Shown: positions 61,958 to 64,000 of the stretch, in pieces
Numbering within the stretch: the stretch's first letter is position 1
How the letters are laid out: every line of letters begins with the position of its first letter
From: Lawsonibacter asaccharolyticus
GTDB lineage: Bacteria; Bacillota; Clostridia; Oscillospirales; Oscillospiraceae
Length of the DNA: 64,000 bases
Reading direction: 5' to 3'
Assembly: GCA_003112755.1 (NCBI GenBank)
Contig: BFBT01000001.1
Coordinates: forward strand, 2,604,001-2,668,000
Translations under genes and position numbers: made by a program
The notes under the pieces: model-generated
Seen by the model: the letters and a program-made list of their open reading frames with translations, nothing else
Databases searched by the model: none
What the model was told of the DNA's origin: nothing

Positions 61958-62922
61958 CGCTGAAAGACTATATCCTCCTCTGGCAGGAGGTCTATGACAA
62001 GAACCAGAGCGGGCCGACTACCTACGTAGCTCATGGCTATGTTTTCAAGAACCACATTCTCCCCGGACTGGGGGAGATCCCACTCTCTGAATTGACCGTG
62101 GAGCAGGTGGGAAATTTTCTGGAGGAGCGACGGCGCTTTGGCGGTCACCGGCCAGAAAGCCCCGAATACCCAGGGCTGGGGGAGCATACCATGCGGCACA
62201 TCCACCGCCTGCTCCAGCAATGTCTGGATCAGGCGATCCGAGATGGGCTGATAGCGGACAACCCCGCCCGTAGGTTTCACTACCCAAAGCCCAAGAAGGT
62301 CAGCGCCAATGTGCTGACACCGACAGAGGTGGAGGACTATCTGGACGCGGCGGAGCGGCTGGGCCACCTCTCCATGTGCTTGCTGGCGCTGACGGCGGGG
62401 CTTCGGCAAGGCGAACTGATTGCCCTAAAATGGAGCGACCTGGACACGAAGGAGCGGACGCTGACCATCACTGAGAATCGCTCGGTGGAGCGACGGGAGC
62501 TGGTGGAGTATGAAGACGGCACCAGGATCGTCAGTCTGACCCAGGAAGCGGTTGAACTCCTGCGCCTGGAACACGCTAAACACCCAGGAAGTCCGCTCAT
62601 GTTCATGCACCCGGCCACCCAGAGGCCCTACTCACCCCAGATGGTGCGCCGGCTGCATAATGAGATCATCCAAGAGGCCGGGCTGGATCATATCCGGTTC
62701 GCAGATCTCCGGCACACCTGCGCCGTCCTATCGCTGCAAAATGGAATGGATACGAAAGAGGTTTCTCAGATGCTGGGCCACTTCAGGACCGCAATGACAC
62801 GGCAGAACTATGCCCCCTATCTGGCCCATATTGCCGCCAAAGGCGAAAACAAGCCCAATGAAGCATCCACGGAAGATCTCAGGGAAGCAGCAAATATTCT
62901 CGATAATCTTCTGAAATTCTGA
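61954..62922 (+). CDS. tyrosine recombinase/integrase (integrase 2)
   Basis: A 322-residue site-specific recombinase. The N-terminal SAM-like domain (residues 1-120, YVFKNHILPGLGEIPLSELT) is followed by the catalytic domain with Arg in ALTAGLRQGELIALKWSD, FADLRHTCAVL (in place of HxxR the family LRHTC form), His in QMLGHFRTAM and Tyr in RQNYAPYL. All expected catalytic residues are present. The start overlaps integrase 1 (ATGA) behind GGGAGGTGGG. It is the likely enzyme that inserted the element at the tRNA-Pro site. Confidence 0.92.
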   Translation: MTLKDYILLWQEVYDKNQSGPTTYVAHGYVFKNHILPGLGEIPLSELTVEQVGNFLEERRRFGGHRPESPEYPGLGEHTMRHIHRLLQQCLDQAIRDGLIADNPARRFHYPKPKKVSANVLTPTEVEDYLDAAERLGHLSMCLLALTAGLRQGELIALKWSDLDTKERTLTITENRSVERRELVEYEDGTRIVSLTQEAVELLRLEHAKHPGSPLMFMHPATQRPYSPQMVRRLHNEIIQEAGLDHIRFADLRHTCAVLSLQNGMDTKEVSQMLGHFRTAMTRQNYAPYLAHIAAKGENKPNEASTEDLREAANILDNLLKF

Positions 62923-62976
62923 TGGATATTCTGCGGAAGATGTGGTATATGTTTGGGGCACAAGGAGATGATGACG

Positions 62977-63291
62977 ATGGAAAACAAACTGCTCAAAGAG
63001 CTGTATGATTACTTTTATGTCCGCCCGGAGCTTGATGAACAGGAGAACGAAGTGGAGGAGTGCCACAAAGCATTGATCGAGGCGCTGGCAAAGCCGGAAC
63101 GCAAGCTGGTGTTACGAATCATTGATGCCCAGAACTTGATTATAGAACAGACCTCCCTCGACAGTTTTACTGCCGGCTTTGAACTGGCGTGGAGGCTCTC
63201 AATAGAACTGCAAAATGAAGAAAACGAGCGCTCATTCTCCTGTCGGGCCAGGAGAACGGGCGCTCATTGTGTATGGGAAGACGAAATATAA
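62977..63291 (+). CDS. DUF6809 family protein
   Basis: A 104-residue helical protein: MENKLLKELYDYFYVRPELD, VEECHKALIEALAKPERKLV and DSFTAGFELAWRLSIELQNE match DUF6809, which is common on clostridial mobile elements. Start at 62977 fits the AAGGAG site; in-frame ATGs at 62968 and 62971 are too close to it. The last 18 codons are encoded inside a long inverted repeat (63228-63263) and look like added, non-conserved tail. Confidence 0.82.
   Translation: MENKLLKELYDYFYVRPELDEQENEVEECHKALIEALAKPERKLVLRIIDAQNLIIEQTSLDSFTAGFELAWRLSIELQNEENERSFSCRARRTGAHCVWEDEI
63228..63264. repeat. inverted repeat inside the end of the DUF6809 gene
   Basis: GAGCGC-ATTCTCCTG pairs with CAGGAGAA-GCGCTC around a short loop, giving an interrupted 15-bp stem. 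It lies in coding sequence just before the stop and is not followed by a T-run, so its purpose is unclear; it may be a displaced terminator that was read into. Confidence 0.5.
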
Positions 63292-63296
63292 AATGA

Positions 63297-63327
63297 GCCT
63301 GGGCAGCCCTCGAAAAGCTGCCCAGGC
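63297..63327 (-). terminator. terminator of the anti-sigma-like gene
   Basis: A perfect 11-bp stem (GCCTGGGCAGC with its complement) and nine-base loop, followed on the minus strand by TCATTTTATATTT. It lies 21 bases past the stop of the minus-strand gene and separates it from the converging DUF6809 gene. Confidence 0.75.
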
Positions 63328-63347
63328 ATTCTGCTTGTAGGCTTGGT

Positions 63348-64000
63348 TCAGCGTTCCCACAGAAGGACCGCATCCGCCACAGCCTGCTCAAATTCGGCCT
63401 GCGCCAGACCGGGGAGTTCCAGATAATCTCCCACCAAATAGTAGACCGCATCCACCTGCCGATCCACCTGATAGGTGGCTGTCTCAAAGTCGGTCAGCAG
63501 CCCGTTGCCGATGCACAAATGTCCCTCACGGTTCGGCATCACATCCGAGCGAAGGGTACGGTCAAAATAGAGGAAAACAGCATTCCGTCCGTCCACCTCC
63601 CGGCTGAAGCCGTGGAAAGAATCGTAGCTCCCGCCGTGATAGTAGAGGTCGATCACCTCATCCACCGCAAGCTCTGCCGTCACCAGACCGTCCGTATAGG
63701 ATACCGGCTGCGGAACATCGGCCGCACCCGCCAAAACAATGGAAAAAATCAGCATGACCGCCACGGCGATCAGAACCGCCCGTCGGCGCCCACGGGAAAA
63801 CTTCTTCTTCACTCCCTGGAGAACACGGGCTTCCGTTTCCGACTCCTGAGAGAGCGAGGGGACAGGAGCCTCCTCCTTCATTTCCGCCAAACAGGCGCGG
63901 CATTCCTGGCATTGTGCCACATGGGCTTCGATCTCCTGCTTGCTGGCCTCGCTGCACAGCCCGTCGCAGTACAGGGGCAGCAGGTCGCGGATGATATCAC
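63348..64000 (-). CDS. zinc-finger anti-sigma-factor-like membrane protein (partial)
   Basis: The gene enters from the right edge, so its start is outside. The visible N-terminal part reads DIIRDLLPLYCDGLCSEA then HVAQCQECRACL, the HxxxCxxC zinc finger of anti-sigma factors (zf-HC2). A basic stretch and one membrane helix follow (AVLIAVAVMLIFSIVLAGAA), then an external beta domain of about 130 residues ending VADAVLLWER. It would hold an ECF sigma factor at the membrane; that sigma gene would be expected just outside the window. The terminator at 63297-63327 follows it. Confidence 0.8.
   Translation of the reverse strand, partial: DIIRDLLPLYCDGLCSEASKQEIEAHVAQCQECRACLAEMKEEAPVPSLSQESETEARVLQGVKKKFSRGRRRAVLIAVAVMLIFSIVLAGAADVPQPVSYTDGLVTAELAVDEVIDLYYHGGSYDSFHGFSREVDGRNAVFLYFDRTLRSDVMPNREGHLCIGNGLLTDFETATYQVDRQVDAVYYLVGDYLELPGLAQAEFEQAVADAVLLWER

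Noticed and set aside
1-64000. CRISPR arrays, insertion sequences, rRNA genes and toxin genes
   Set aside because: No regularly spaced repeats, transposase genes, rRNA or recognisable toxin domains were seen when reading through; a computed search could still find weak cases.

Overview
The window is chromosomal DNA of a GC-rich, Gram-positive-type anaerobe. The strong AGGAGG ribosome binding sites, TTG/GTG starts, sigma-A type promoters and gene families point to class Clostridia, probably a gut Oscillospiraceae relative (Flavonifractor/Lawsonibacter/Oscillibacter type). That placement is inferred from gene style, not from a marker gene.

Left flank (1-5534): the edge of an unidentified gene, an NhaC-type Na+/H+ antiporter with its own promoter, a stretch of decayed gene remnants, a small ferritin-like protein coupled to a YyaL-type thioredoxin-domain protein, and a tocopherol-cyclase-family protein, all on the minus strand.

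Centre (5788-50616): 57 minus-strand genes packed end to end over about 45 kb, with no gap above about 120 bases and many 4-base ATGA overlaps. Nearly every recognisable member belongs to a family known from immunity proteins of polymorphic-toxin and contact-dependent systems or from tolerance to such toxins: barstar, SMI1/KNR4 (SUKH), SUKH-3, YwqG/DUF1963 (two), Imm17, Imm51, Imm26-like, Imm32-like, SUFU, DUF2185/Imm33-like, DUF4241, DUF4253, DUF4259, DUF4261 (two), DUF2262 (two), DUF5713, DUF6881, NTF2-fold, ankyrin, LRR, HEAT-like, DKNYY and CbrC (colicin tolerance). Repair-type enzymes sit among them: RtcB RNA ligase and a NADAR ADP-ribose glycosidase. One gene encodes an 1875-residue chain of fused immunity domains. 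No toxin, secretion gene or toxin-delivery gene was seen in the array. A consensus promoter (50892-50920) and a leader with a strong intrinsic terminator (50643-50702) precede the first gene, so the whole array may be one attenuated transcription unit. The simplest reading is an orphan interbacterial-immunity island that protects against toxins of neighbouring bacteria.

Right of it (51319-59419): a cytidylate-kinase-like gene and a TetR regulator, then, divergently, a three-gene envelope operon (small beta protein, MMPL/RND transporter, giant GLUG/coiled-coil surface protein). A clear palindromic operator lies between the TetR gene and that operon. A frameshifted gene remnant, a 21-bp perfect terminator and an AT-rich CPBP membrane protease follow.

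Right edge (60779-64000): a 3' half of a tRNA-Pro gene marks one end of an integrative element extending to the right. Next come a frameshifted tyrosine integrase translationally joined to an intact one, a DUF6809 protein and a zinc-finger anti-sigma-like membrane protein cut by the window edge.
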